Of a DNA stretch of 64,000 nt, positions 41,704 to 49,613 are shown one piece after another. Source of the stretch: Shimia sp022448905 (GTDB lineage Bacteria > Pseudomonadota > Alphaproteobacteria > Rhodobacterales > Rhodobacteraceae); NCBI RefSeq assembly GCF_047126315.1, contig NZ_CP138953.1, forward strand, positions 3,286,001 to 3,350,000. The letters run 5' to 3'. The notes under the pieces are model-generated. The model was not told the origin of the DNA. It worked only from the letters and a program-made list of their open reading frames with translations, and did no database searches. The position numbers and the translations under genes were made by a program. How positions within the stretch are numbered: the stretch's first letter is position 1; the number at the start of each line of letters is the position of its first letter.

Positions 41704-41726
41704 GATAATTTTAGGGAGAACACACG

Positions 41727-43016
41727 ATGTCTGAAGCGACATACGGTTTTGACACATTGCAAATTCACGCCGGCGCGCGGCCCGATCCGGCCACCGGCGC
41801 GCGGCAGACGCCGATTTACCAATCCACCGCTTACGTGTTCCGCGACGCCGAGCACGCGGCTGCGCTCTTCAACCTGCAAGAAGTGGGCTACATCTACTCC
41901 CGCCTGACCAACCCAACCGTGGCCGTGCTGCAAGAGCGCATTGCGACCCTGGAAGGCGGCGTGGGTGCGGTCTGCTGTTCGTCTGGTCACGCCGCACAGA
42001 TCATGGCGCTGTTCCCACTGATGCAGCCGGGCTGCAACGTGGTCGCCTCCTCCCGCCTCTATGGTGGCACCATCACTCAATTCAGCCAAACCATCAAACG
42101 TTTTGGCTGGTCCGCAACCTTTGTGGATACCGACGATCTGGACGCAGTGGCAGCGGCGATTGATGAAAACACCCGCGCGGTATTCTGCGAGTCTGTTGCG
42201 AACCCAGGTGGCTATATCAGCGACATCGAGGCGCTGGCCAAAGTGGCCGACAACGCCGGTGTGCCGCTAATCGTGGACAACACCTCCGCCACGCCCTACC
42301 TCTGCAATCCAATTGCCTTGGGCGCCACCTTGGTCGTGCACTCCACCACCAAATACCTGACCGGCAACGGCACCGTGACCGGCGGCTGTATTGTTGACAG
42401 CGGCAAATTTGACTGGTCCGCCTCTGATAAATTCCCATCGTTAAGCCAGCCGGAACCGGCCTACCACGGCCTGCGCTTCCATGAGACCTTTGGCCCGCTG
42501 GCCTTCACTTTTCACGGCATCGCCATTGGTCTGCGCGACCTCGGCATGACCATGAACCCGCAGGCGGCGCATTACACGCTGATGGGTATTGAAACGTTGT
42601 CGTTGCGCATGGAGCGCCACGTGGAAAATGCCAAAACCGTTGCCGGTTGGCTCGAAGGTCATGAGCATGTGGACTATGTGACCTACGCCGGTCTGCCCTC
42701 CTCGCCCTACCATGATCGCGTCGAGCGGATCTGTCCAAAAGGCGCAGGCGGTCTGTTCACCGTGGCGCTCAAGGGCGGCTATGACGCCTGTGTGAAGTTT
42801 GTCGACAGCCTGGAAATCTTCTCCCACGTCGCCAACCTCGGCGATGCGCGCAGCCTGGTGATCCACTCGGCCTCCACCACCCACCGTCAGTTGACACCGG
42901 AACAGCAGGAAGCGGCGGGCGCAGGGCCAAATGTCGTGCGGATTTCGATTGGCATTGAAAACAGCGAAGACCTGATTGCCGATCTGGATCAGGCGCTGAA
43001 GAAAGCCCACAGCTGA
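41727..43016 (+). CDS. metY: O-acetylhomoserine aminocarboxypropyltransferase/cysteine synthase
   Basis: A 429-residue PLP enzyme of the Cys/Met-metabolism family that makes homocysteine (or methionine) from O-acetylhomoserine and sulfide (or methanethiol). Landmarks: FDTLQIHAGARPDPATGARQ at the N-terminus, YSRLTNPTVAVLQERIATLEGG, the PLP lysine in VVHSTTKYLTGNG, and SLVIHSASTTHRQLT. Length is normal for MetY (longer than MetZ/MetB). A terminator follows at 43046. Confidence 0.95.
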   Translation: MSEATYGFDTLQIHAGARPDPATGARQTPIYQSTAYVFRDAEHAAALFNLQEVGYIYSRLTNPTVAVLQERIATLEGGVGAVCCSSGHAAQIMALFPLMQPGCNVVASSRLYGGTITQFSQTIKRFGWSATFVDTDDLDAVAAAIDENTRAVFCESVANPGGYISDIEALAKVADNAGVPLIVDNTSATPYLCNPIALGATLVVHSTTKYLTGNGTVTGGCIVDSGKFDWSASDKFPSLSQPEPAYHGLRFHETFGPLAFTFHGIAIGLRDLGMTMNPQAAHYTLMGIETLSLRMERHVENAKTVAGWLEGHEHVDYVTYAGLPSSPYHDRVERICPKGAGGLFTVALKGGYDACVKFVDSLEIFSHVANLGDARSLVIHSASTTHRQLTPEQQEAAGAGPNVVRISIGIENSEDLIADLDQALKKAHS

Positions 43017-43045
43017 GCCTGACAGGTACGGTGAACGCCTTGGAA

Positions 43046-43082
43046 GACCGCCCCAATCACGTGTTTGGGGCGGTCTTTGTTT
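43046..43082 (+). terminator. Rho-independent terminator after metY
   Basis: GACCGCCCCAA, loop TCACGTGT, TTGGGGCGGTC forms a perfect 11-bp stem followed by TTTGTTT. A second possible hairpin (CCGCCG/CGGCGG then CTTTTT) lies about 30 bases downstream. Confidence 0.92.
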
Positions 43083-43231
43083 ACCACAAGGTCACTTTGT
43101 GGCCGCAAACCGCCGAAGGCTGGCCAAATAGCGGCGGCTTTTTCTTCCCCTTCGGCGATAACTTGCTATAAATCCTACAATTCTGAGCAAGGTCGCGCCT
43201 TGCCAATCACTCGCATGCTAGGGCTTGATGC

Positions 43232-45985
43232 ATGACTCCGGATCTTGCGCTTACACTTTCCTTTGAAGGCATTGGCCTTTTGACCCGCGTGCCGGGGGGC
43301 TGGCATTTGCTGGGAGAAGTGGGGCTCGACAGCCCGGATCTGGCAGGGGATCTGGCGCAGTTGCGGGCGCAGGCTGTGGCCGTGGGGGGCGAGGGCTTTA
43401 CCACCACACTGGTGCTGCCCAACGATCAGATCAAATACCTGACCCTGCCTGCGGGCCGGATGAGCGAGAAAAAGCGCCGCCAGAAGGCAGAGGATGCGCT
43501 GGAGGCGGAAACGCCTTATCGTGCGGATCAACTGGTGTTTGACATCGCGCTGCGGGATCGCACACCGCAGGTGGCGGCCGTGGCGCGCGACACGCTGGAT
43601 GAGGCCGAAGCCTTTGCGGTGGAGCATGCGTTTAATCCGGTGGCGTTCAGCGCCATCCCACCCGAAGACAGCTTTGCCACCGCGCCGGATTTTGGCGACA
43701 CGGCGCAGGCGCGCGCGGCGGAGATCAAGGTCAAGGCCGACAAGATCGCGATTTTGGTTGTGAGCGAAGGACCGCTGCCGGAGCCTGAGCCAGAGCCGGA
43801 ACCTCTTCCCGAGCCAACGCCCGAACCCAAACCGGAGGCGACACCACAAGCGGAGCTGAAGCTGGACATCCCACCGGCGCCACCAGCCTCGGTGGAGCCG
43901 GCTGCTGAAGAGCTGCCCGCGCCGACGCCTGTTGAAGAGACGCCTGCGACGCCGCAGGAGACTGTCCCTGAGACGCAAGTTGAGACACCGGTTGCCCCCG
44001 CCCCGGAGCCAGTTGAGCTAACAGAACCTCAGGCCACGGAGCCTGAGAAAACGGCAGCAGCAAACACAGACACACCAAAGTCCGAGGCCAAACCTGAGGC
44101 CGCGCCAGAAAAACCAACTGCGCCCGAAAAAGCCAAGGCACCCGAACCAGCCGCGCCCACGGAAGATCCAAAACCAGAAGAGCCAGCTGCAGCGTTTGCG
44201 TCAATCCGCGCGCAGAAAGCCGCGCCGGAGGAAGCCAAAGCTGCGCCAGAGTTGAGCGGTGTCACCCGCAAAGTCAGTGGCACCAATGCACCCAGCATTC
44301 CAACCGGCACCGGCGACGGCAAGCCCCCGCCGCTGCGGTTTGATCCGGCGAAAGCGGTGGCTGGTCTTAAGACCGAAAAAAACGACGCGTCCGAAGAAGC
44401 CGCAGTAGACACCGGCGACGCATCTGATGCAGAGGCCGCAACCTTTGCCAGCGCACGCAGCAAGACCAAAGTGGCCGGTCCTGCGCCGAAGGTTGGCAAT
44501 AAGCTGTCCAAATCTAAGGCCAGGAAAGCCGCCAAAGACGCCTCTGCCAAAGAAAAGCAGAAGATGACCATGTTTGGCGCGCGTCCACAGGAGGTGCGGG
44601 GCAAGCCGAAACATCTGGGGCTGATCCTAACGACGCTGCTGCTGGTGCTGATGGCAATTGTGGCCTTGTGGGCGACCTACGCCACAGAGGATGGGCTGGC
44701 CGGCCTGTTTGGGGCGGACGAGCCTGAAGCCGTTGAAGTTGCCGTTGCGCCAACTGCAGCCGCCCCCGAGGCCGCGATTGAAACCGCCGCAGTTGCAGAC
44801 AGCGCTGCGGTCCCTGCCCCTGAGACTGCCCCAGAAGATGTGACTTCGGCGGATGCAGAGTTGTCACTGGAACCAGAGCTGCCAGAAACGGACGCGCCCA
44901 TGGTGGTGACCGTGCCCGATGGCATGACACCCAATCCGACCGAGAACGTGGACACCGCTCTTTTGGAGCCGCTCACACCGGAGAGCATCACCGACAGCGC
45001 CGAAATCGAGGCGATGCTGGATGATGTGAGCGACGGCAATGTTGATCCCGCGGAGGCCGAGGCCCGGTATGCCGTAACCGGCATCTGGCAGCGCGCACCG
45101 GAACAGCCGTTTGAGCTGACCTCAGACAGCAGCGATGACATCTACATTGCGTCTGTGGACCGCGACACCCTGGGGTTTGACGCCGTGGCCCTGCCTGCGC
45201 CAGAGGCACTGGACACCGATCGTCCCGCCCGGGCGCAAGTGAACCCTGTGGCGGCCGACACCACCTTTGATCTGGATGAACGCGGCCTGGTGATTGCCAC
45301 CGCAGAAGGCGCCCTGAACCCCGAAGGCGTGATGGTCTTTGCCGGACGCCCGGCGGTGGTTCCGGTGGCCTATCCCAAACGCATCAAAGTAGGTGAGGAA
45401 TCGCAGATCAGCGAGGCCGACAGCACCCGCTTGGCCGCCCTGCGCCCCAAACTGCGCCCCGGCGACCTGCAAGAGCAAAATGAACGTGCCAACTTTGGCG
45501 GCTTGACCCGCGAAGAACTGGCCGCAGTTCGTCCCAAACTGCGCCCGGCAAACGCCAAGCTGGCGGATGAGAAAGACACCACGCCAACGCAGTTTGCCGT
45601 CAAAGCCTCCCCGCGGCCGCGCCTGAAGCCTTCAAACATTGCACAACTGGCAGCGCGCGCCGCGCCAGAAAGCAACTCCACAACCACCACAACAGCGGCG
45701 GCTGTGCCCGCGGCAGCGTCGGTGGTTCCCGACATTCCGACCACCGCCTCGGTGGCACGTCAGGCCACCATCAAGAACGCAATCAACCTCAATAAGGTGA
45801 ACCTGATTGGCGTTTACGGCACCTCGTCCAACCGCCGCGCCTTGGTGCGCTTGTCCAGTGGGCGCTACAAGAAGGTGCAGGTTGGCGACCGCGTAGATGG
45901 CGGCCGCGTCTCCGCCATCAGCCAAGATGAGCTGCACTACACCAAAGGCAACCGGAAAGTGGTGTTAAAGATGCCAAAGGGCTGA
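43232..45985 (+). CDS. Orphan bitopic protein: PilM/GspL-like N-terminus, GspC/PilP-like C-terminus
   Basis: A 917-residue protein with an unusual layout. Residues 1 to about 150 resemble the start of PilM/GspL actin-like proteins (TTLVLPNDQIKYLTLPAG, then EDALEAETPYRADQLVFDI). Residues about 180-400 are a Pro/Glu/Ala-rich linker. One transmembrane helix (LILTTLLLVLMAIVALWA) falls near 463-485, then a long acidic periplasmic region with three RPKLRP-type repeats (about 736, 766, 793). The final 65 residues (NLIGVYGTSSNRRALVRLSS, YKKVQVGDRVDGGRVSAI) look like the homology region of GspC/PilP. In secretion and pilus systems these parts are on separate proteins. No other such genes are nearby. 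Function unknown. Confidence 0.75.
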   Translation: MTPDLALTLSFEGIGLLTRVPGGWHLLGEVGLDSPDLAGDLAQLRAQAVAVGGEGFTTTLVLPNDQIKYLTLPAGRMSEKKRRQKAEDALEAETPYRADQLVFDIALRDRTPQVAAVARDTLDEAEAFAVEHAFNPVAFSAIPPEDSFATAPDFGDTAQARAAEIKVKADKIAILVVSEGPLPEPEPEPEPLPEPTPEPKPEATPQAELKLDIPPAPPASVEPAAEELPAPTPVEETPATPQETVPETQVETPVAPAPEPVELTEPQATEPEKTAAANTDTPKSEAKPEAAPEKPTAPEKAKAPEPAAPTEDPKPEEPAAAFASIRAQKAAPEEAKAAPELSGVTRKVSGTNAPSIPTGTGDGKPPPLRFDPAKAVAGLKTEKNDASEEAAVDTGDASDAEAATFASARSKTKVAGPAPKVGNKLSKSKARKAAKDASAKEKQKMTMFGARPQEVRGKPKHLGLILTTLLLVLMAIVALWATYATEDGLAGLFGADEPEAVEVAVAPTAAAPEAAIETAAVADSAAVPAPETAPEDVTSADAELSLEPELPETDAPMVVTVPDGMTPNPTENVDTALLEPLTPESITDSAEIEAMLDDVSDGNVDPAEAEARYAVTGIWQRAPEQPFELTSDSSDDIYIASVDRDTLGFDAVALPAPEALDTDRPARAQVNPVAADTTFDLDERGLVIATAEGALNPEGVMVFAGRPAVVPVAYPKRIKVGEESQISEADSTRLAALRPKLRPGDLQEQNERANFGGLTREELAAVRPKLRPANAKLADEKDTTPTQFAVKASPRPRLKPSNIAQLAARAAPESNSTTTTTAAAVPAAASVVPDIPTTASVARQATIKNAINLNKVNLIGVYGTSSNRRALVRLSSGRYKKVQVGDRVDGGRVSAISQDELHYTKGNRKVVLKMPKG

Positions 45986-46000
45986 GCCTTCGGCGCTCCT

Positions 46001-47725
46001 TTACTCCGCGACCACAGGATGCACGGTGCCTTCATAGACTGTGCCCCAAATCTTCACATCTTTGATGTCGGTGGTGGGCACCTCATAGGGGTTGGCCTCC
46101 AGCACCACAAAATCCGCACGTTTACCCGCGCGAATGGAACCGAGATCGTGCTCCCGCTTCATCACCCAGGCCGCGTCAATGGTAATGGCGCGCATTGCCT
46201 CATGCACAGTCAGAGCCTCAACCTGCGCATTCTGCATGCCATTGATGGTGGTCCGGTTCACCGCCGCATCCGCCAAAACCAGTGGGCTGAGCGGGGCCAT
46301 GGGATTGTCCGAATGCAACGCAACCGTCACCTTTTGGCGCGTCGCTGCACCAAGCGGTACCATGTAGCGGGCGATGTCCTCTCCCAGCCAGTTCTGCGCA
46401 TATATGTCCGCCAGAATATACTGGTAGTACGGGTTGGCGGAGACCGCCATGCCAAGCGCCCCCATCTGGCGCAGCTGCTCTTCGTGGGCAAAAGCAAAAT
46501 GCTCCAACGTGGTGCGGTGATCAAACCGCGGAGTTTCCGCCTGAGCCCGTTGCACGATGCCAATCAACGCCTCAGCCGACTTGTCGCCATTTGTATGGGC
46601 ATGGATCTGAAACCCCTGGTTCCAGAAGAAGCGCGCCCATTTTTCCGTCTCACTGAGCGGCGCCATCCAGATGCCTTCGTGCCCGTCCTTGTAACCTGGG
46701 AAACTATATTGACTGAGGCCGGAGAAGATTGCCCCATCCATCATGATTTTGAAGTGATCCTTGATTGCCACCAGCTCGGTATTGCCGGCGCGCCAGCCTT
46801 CGATCTCCGCCAACGCCTCTTCCGGCGTTTTCTTCCGCGCAAGAAAATCTGTGATGATGGGGGTCAGTACTAGCCGCGTCCGTGGCTGGATGTGATCCGC
46901 AGTCGCGCGGATCAGTGCAATTTCCCCCTCAGGATCACCAAAAATACCTGTGCCCATGTCCAGGGCTGAGGTCACACCGGCCTGATGCAGCATCTCATAA
47001 AAGTTCTCCATGCCCTTGCCGTAGCGATCCGGCGCAAACAGGAAGGGCATTTTGGCGACGAGCACTTTGGCACCGTTTTCCCAAAAATGACCATCTTCCC
47101 AACTTGCCTCCTCCGGATAGACCTGCGCGTCCGCCTCGGTGATGCCAAGCAGGTCCAGCGCTGCGTCATTGCCGATCACCTCATGAAAGCTGCGGTGCCA
47201 GATCATGACCGGCGTGTCCGGGAACAGCTCATTGAGCAGCGGACGTTTCACCTCCCCGTGCCACAGCTGGTGATAGCCCCAAGCGATGAACGGCACAGAC
47301 GCGTCATGGTCAGAGGCATCATGCGCCGCAACCAACTCTTTCAGGCGCGCGACGTAATCTTCATGGGTTTTGGCCCCCGGAAAGTCTCCGGTTGGCAAAT
47401 GCCAATCATCCGGCGCCAGAAACGGAAACTGGGTCAGAACAGCGGGCAAAGACGGGTGAATGTGCGGGTCAATAAACCCCGGCATCAGCACCTTGTCGGC
47501 AAAGCGCTCATCCACCACAGCCCCGTGATTTTCGATGTAGTCGCTCAAGCTGTCCAGACTGCCAACAGAGACAATCCGACCGTCTTCGACGGCCACCGCC
47601 GTCGCTTCGGGAATATTGGTCTCCATCGTGATGATTTTCTGGGCTGTGTAAATTGTCATGTCAGCGGCCTGAACCGCGGTTGACACAAGCAGAGCGCCCA
47701 TGGCGCCAAGGGCAAATTTCAACAT
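46001..47725 (-). CDS. Secreted amidohydrolase-family (YtcJ-like) enzyme
   Basis: A 574-residue metal-dependent hydrolase with a signal peptide (MLKFALGAMGALLVSTAVQA), so periplasmic. Amidohydrolase landmarks: VLMPGFIDPHIHPS (HxH), IHAHTNGDKSAEALIGIV, FDHRTTLEHFAFAHEEQL, and VALHSDNPMAPLSPL near the end, with RAGKRADFVVLEANPYEV closing the composite beta-sandwich. This pattern is typical of the YtcJ/exoenzyme-regulatory amidohydrolases with unknown substrates. Confidence 0.9.
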   Translation of the reverse strand: MLKFALGAMGALLVSTAVQAADMTIYTAQKIITMETNIPEATAVAVEDGRIVSVGSLDSLSDYIENHGAVVDERFADKVLMPGFIDPHIHPSLPAVLTQFPFLAPDDWHLPTGDFPGAKTHEDYVARLKELVAAHDASDHDASVPFIAWGYHQLWHGEVKRPLLNELFPDTPVMIWHRSFHEVIGNDAALDLLGITEADAQVYPEEASWEDGHFWENGAKVLVAKMPFLFAPDRYGKGMENFYEMLHQAGVTSALDMGTGIFGDPEGEIALIRATADHIQPRTRLVLTPIITDFLARKKTPEEALAEIEGWRAGNTELVAIKDHFKIMMDGAIFSGLSQYSFPGYKDGHEGIWMAPLSETEKWARFFWNQGFQIHAHTNGDKSAEALIGIVQRAQAETPRFDHRTTLEHFAFAHEEQLRQMGALGMAVSANPYYQYILADIYAQNWLGEDIARYMVPLGAATRQKVTVALHSDNPMAPLSPLVLADAAVNRTTINGMQNAQVEALTVHEAMRAITIDAAWVMKREHDLGSIRAGKRADFVVLEANPYEVPTTDIKDVKIWGTVYEGTVHPVVAE

Positions 47726-47799
47726 GCAACCACTCTTTCAAAAGGACTTCTGAGTTCACCTTAGAAGTGTGGGACCACAAAACAACAGACCTTCGCGCA

Positions 47800-47837
47800 C
47801 AAAAAAGCGCCGCCCACCGCATGAATGGACGACGCTT
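47800..47837 (-). terminator. Terminator after hppD
   Basis: On the minus strand AAGCGTCGTCCA pairs with TGGGCGGCGCTT (12 bp, two G-T wobbles), followed by TTTT. It lies 40 bases past the hppD stop. Confidence 0.85.
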
Positions 47838-47876
47838 CCCTCGCTCCAACCGCGGTTGGAAGGATACCTGTGAGGC

Positions 47877-48974
47877 TTATTCGGCGGCTTGGATTTCGCC
47901 GTTGTTGATCTGCTCTTGTTCGATGGATTCAAACAGCGCTTTGAAGTTGCCTTCGCCAAAGCCGTCGTCACCCTTACGCTGGATGAACTCGAAGAAGATC
48001 GGGCCAATCACCGTTTTGGAGAAGATCTGCAGCAGAATTTTGGTCTCGCCGCCATCCACAACACCTTCACCATCGATCAGGATGCCGTGCTTTTTCATGT
48101 GCTCGATGGGCTCGTCATGGCCAACCACACGCTCTTTGGACAGATCGTAGTAGGCGTCAGGGGGACCAGGCATGAACTTGATGCCCTTGTCGGCAATCTT
48201 GTCGGTGGACGCATAGATGTCGTTGGTGCCCACCGCGATGTGCTGGATGCCCTCGCCGTTGTATTTCTTCAGATAGGCCACGATCTGACCGGTCTCGCCA
48301 CGGTCCTCGTTGATCGGGATGCGGATCTTGCCGCAAGGCGATGTCAGCGCGCGGGAGAACAGACCAGTGAACTTGCCTTCGATGTCAAAGAAACGGATTT
48401 CACGGAAGTTGAACAGATCACCGTAGAACTTGAACCACTTGTCCATGTTGCCTTTGAACACGTTGTGGGTCAGGTGGTCGAGGTAGAAGAACCCGTCACC
48501 TTCCGGCTTGGAAGTCACCAGCCAGTCGAACTCTTCGTTGAAGGGCGAGGTGTCGTAATACTGGTCGGTGAAGTAGATCAACGAGCCGCCGATGCCCTTG
48601 ATCGCAGGCCACGCCAGAGTTTTATCGTCTGAATCGTAAGCTTCCGCGCCCTTGGACACCGCGTGCTCATAGGCTCTCTGCGCGTCCACAACGCGCCAGC
48701 CCATGGACGGAGCGCAGGGGCCGTGCTCTTCGACAAAGCGCGCAGCAAAGCTGTTTGGTTCGTTGTTGAGGATGTAGGTCACATCGCCCTGCTGCCACAG
48801 CTCGATGGCTTTGGTCTTGTGGTTGGCGACGTGGGCATAGCCCATTTTTGTGAAGAGATCGCGCAGCTCCTGCGGCTCGGGATGGGCAAACTCGACAAAC
48901 TCAAAGCCGTCGGTGCCAGCAGGGTTGAAATCGGAAATCTCGGCGCGTGGCGCATCATGTGGGAAAGGACCCAT
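47877..48974 (-). CDS. hppD: 4-hydroxyphenylpyruvate dioxygenase
   Basis: A 365-residue Fe(II) enzyme that converts 4-hydroxyphenylpyruvate to homogentisate in tyrosine catabolism. The metal ligands are in LDHLTHNV (His), GIQHIAVGTNDI (His) and IGPIFFEFIQRKG (Glu), on two vicinal-oxygen-chelate domains. AAGGAG upstream supports the ATG at 48974 (MGPFPHDAP); an earlier in-frame start lies within the promoter region. It is divergent from an Lrp-type regulator across a gap with a palindrome. Homogentisate dioxygenase is not in the window. Confidence 0.96.
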   Translation of the reverse strand: MGPFPHDAPRAEISDFNPAGTDGFEFVEFAHPEPQELRDLFTKMGYAHVANHKTKAIELWQQGDVTYILNNEPNSFAARFVEEHGPCAPSMGWRVVDAQRAYEHAVSKGAEAYDSDDKTLAWPAIKGIGGSLIYFTDQYYDTSPFNEEFDWLVTSKPEGDGFFYLDHLTHNVFKGNMDKWFKFYGDLFNFREIRFFDIEGKFTGLFSRALTSPCGKIRIPINEDRGETGQIVAYLKKYNGEGIQHIAVGTNDIYASTDKIADKGIKFMPGPPDAYYDLSKERVVGHDEPIEHMKKHGILIDGEGVVDGGETKILLQIFSKTVIGPIFFEFIQRKGDDGFGEGNFKALFESIEQEQINNGEIQAAE

Positions 48975-49082
48975 GTCGCGTCTCCTTTTGGGGATTCTTG
49001 GATGTTGATGTTCGCTGAGGCAAGAATACGCCGCCAATCATGCGGAAACGCCGCGAAGTAACGTGCAATTCCGACAAAATCC

Positions 49083-49095
49083 GCGTAGTCTACGC
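49083..49095. promoter_or_regulatory. Palindrome between hppD and the Lrp regulator
   Basis: GCGTAGTCTACGC has perfect 6-bp arms around a central T, in the 154-base gap between the divergent hppD and Lrp genes, 34 bases before the Lrp start. It is a likely binding site for the Lrp-type regulator. Confidence 0.6.
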
Positions 49096-49128
49096 ACAAA
49101 GTTTACCATTCACGCGAAAGATACGCAG

Positions 49129-49584
49129 ATGCTAGACACCATCGACATGCGCCTGCTCTCCGCGCTTCAGAAAAACGCCCACCTCACCGCACAGGAGTTG
49201 GGTGAGATCCTCAACCTCTCGCCCAGTCAGGCCGGGCGGCGACGGCAAAGACTGGAGGCGGATGGCTATATCGAAGGCTACAATGCCCGTTTGAGCCCAC
49301 AAAAGCTGGGCCTATCGGTGCAGGCCTTTATTCAGGTGCAACTGGGCACTCATGGGCCGGAGAACTCGCAAAGCTTTGCCACTTTGATCAGCACCCGTGC
49401 CGAAATTGTCAGCGCATGGACTTTGACCGGGGATGCAGACTATTTGCTGCGCGCCTATTGTGAGGATCTTAATGCGCTAAACCGCTTGATTCATGAGGTT
49501 TTGCTCCCACATGCGGCGGTAAGCCGTGTGCAAAGCCAGATTGTCATGGACCAACTCAAAAGAGACGCCCCGCTGCCCACCTAA
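49129..49584 (+). CDS. Lrp/AsnC-family regulator (probable HppD-pathway regulator)
   Basis: A 151-residue regulator. The helix-turn-helix is in LTAQELGEILNLSPSQAGRRRQRLEADGYI, and the RAM effector domain covers residues about 65-150 (SAWTLTGDADYLLRAYCEDL). MLDTIDMRLL is the natural start; the frame is open further upstream but there it covers the hppD control region. Divergent arrangement and the palindrome at 49083 point to control of tyrosine breakdown, probably with an aromatic amino acid or keto-acid ligand. Confidence 0.9.
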   Translation: MLDTIDMRLLSALQKNAHLTAQELGEILNLSPSQAGRRRQRLEADGYIEGYNARLSPQKLGLSVQAFIQVQLGTHGPENSQSFATLISTRAEIVSAWTLTGDADYLLRAYCEDLNALNRLIHEVLLPHAAVSRVQSQIVMDQLKRDAPLPT

Positions 49585-49613
49585 GCGCCGCGACAGAACA
49601 GGACACAGGACGT

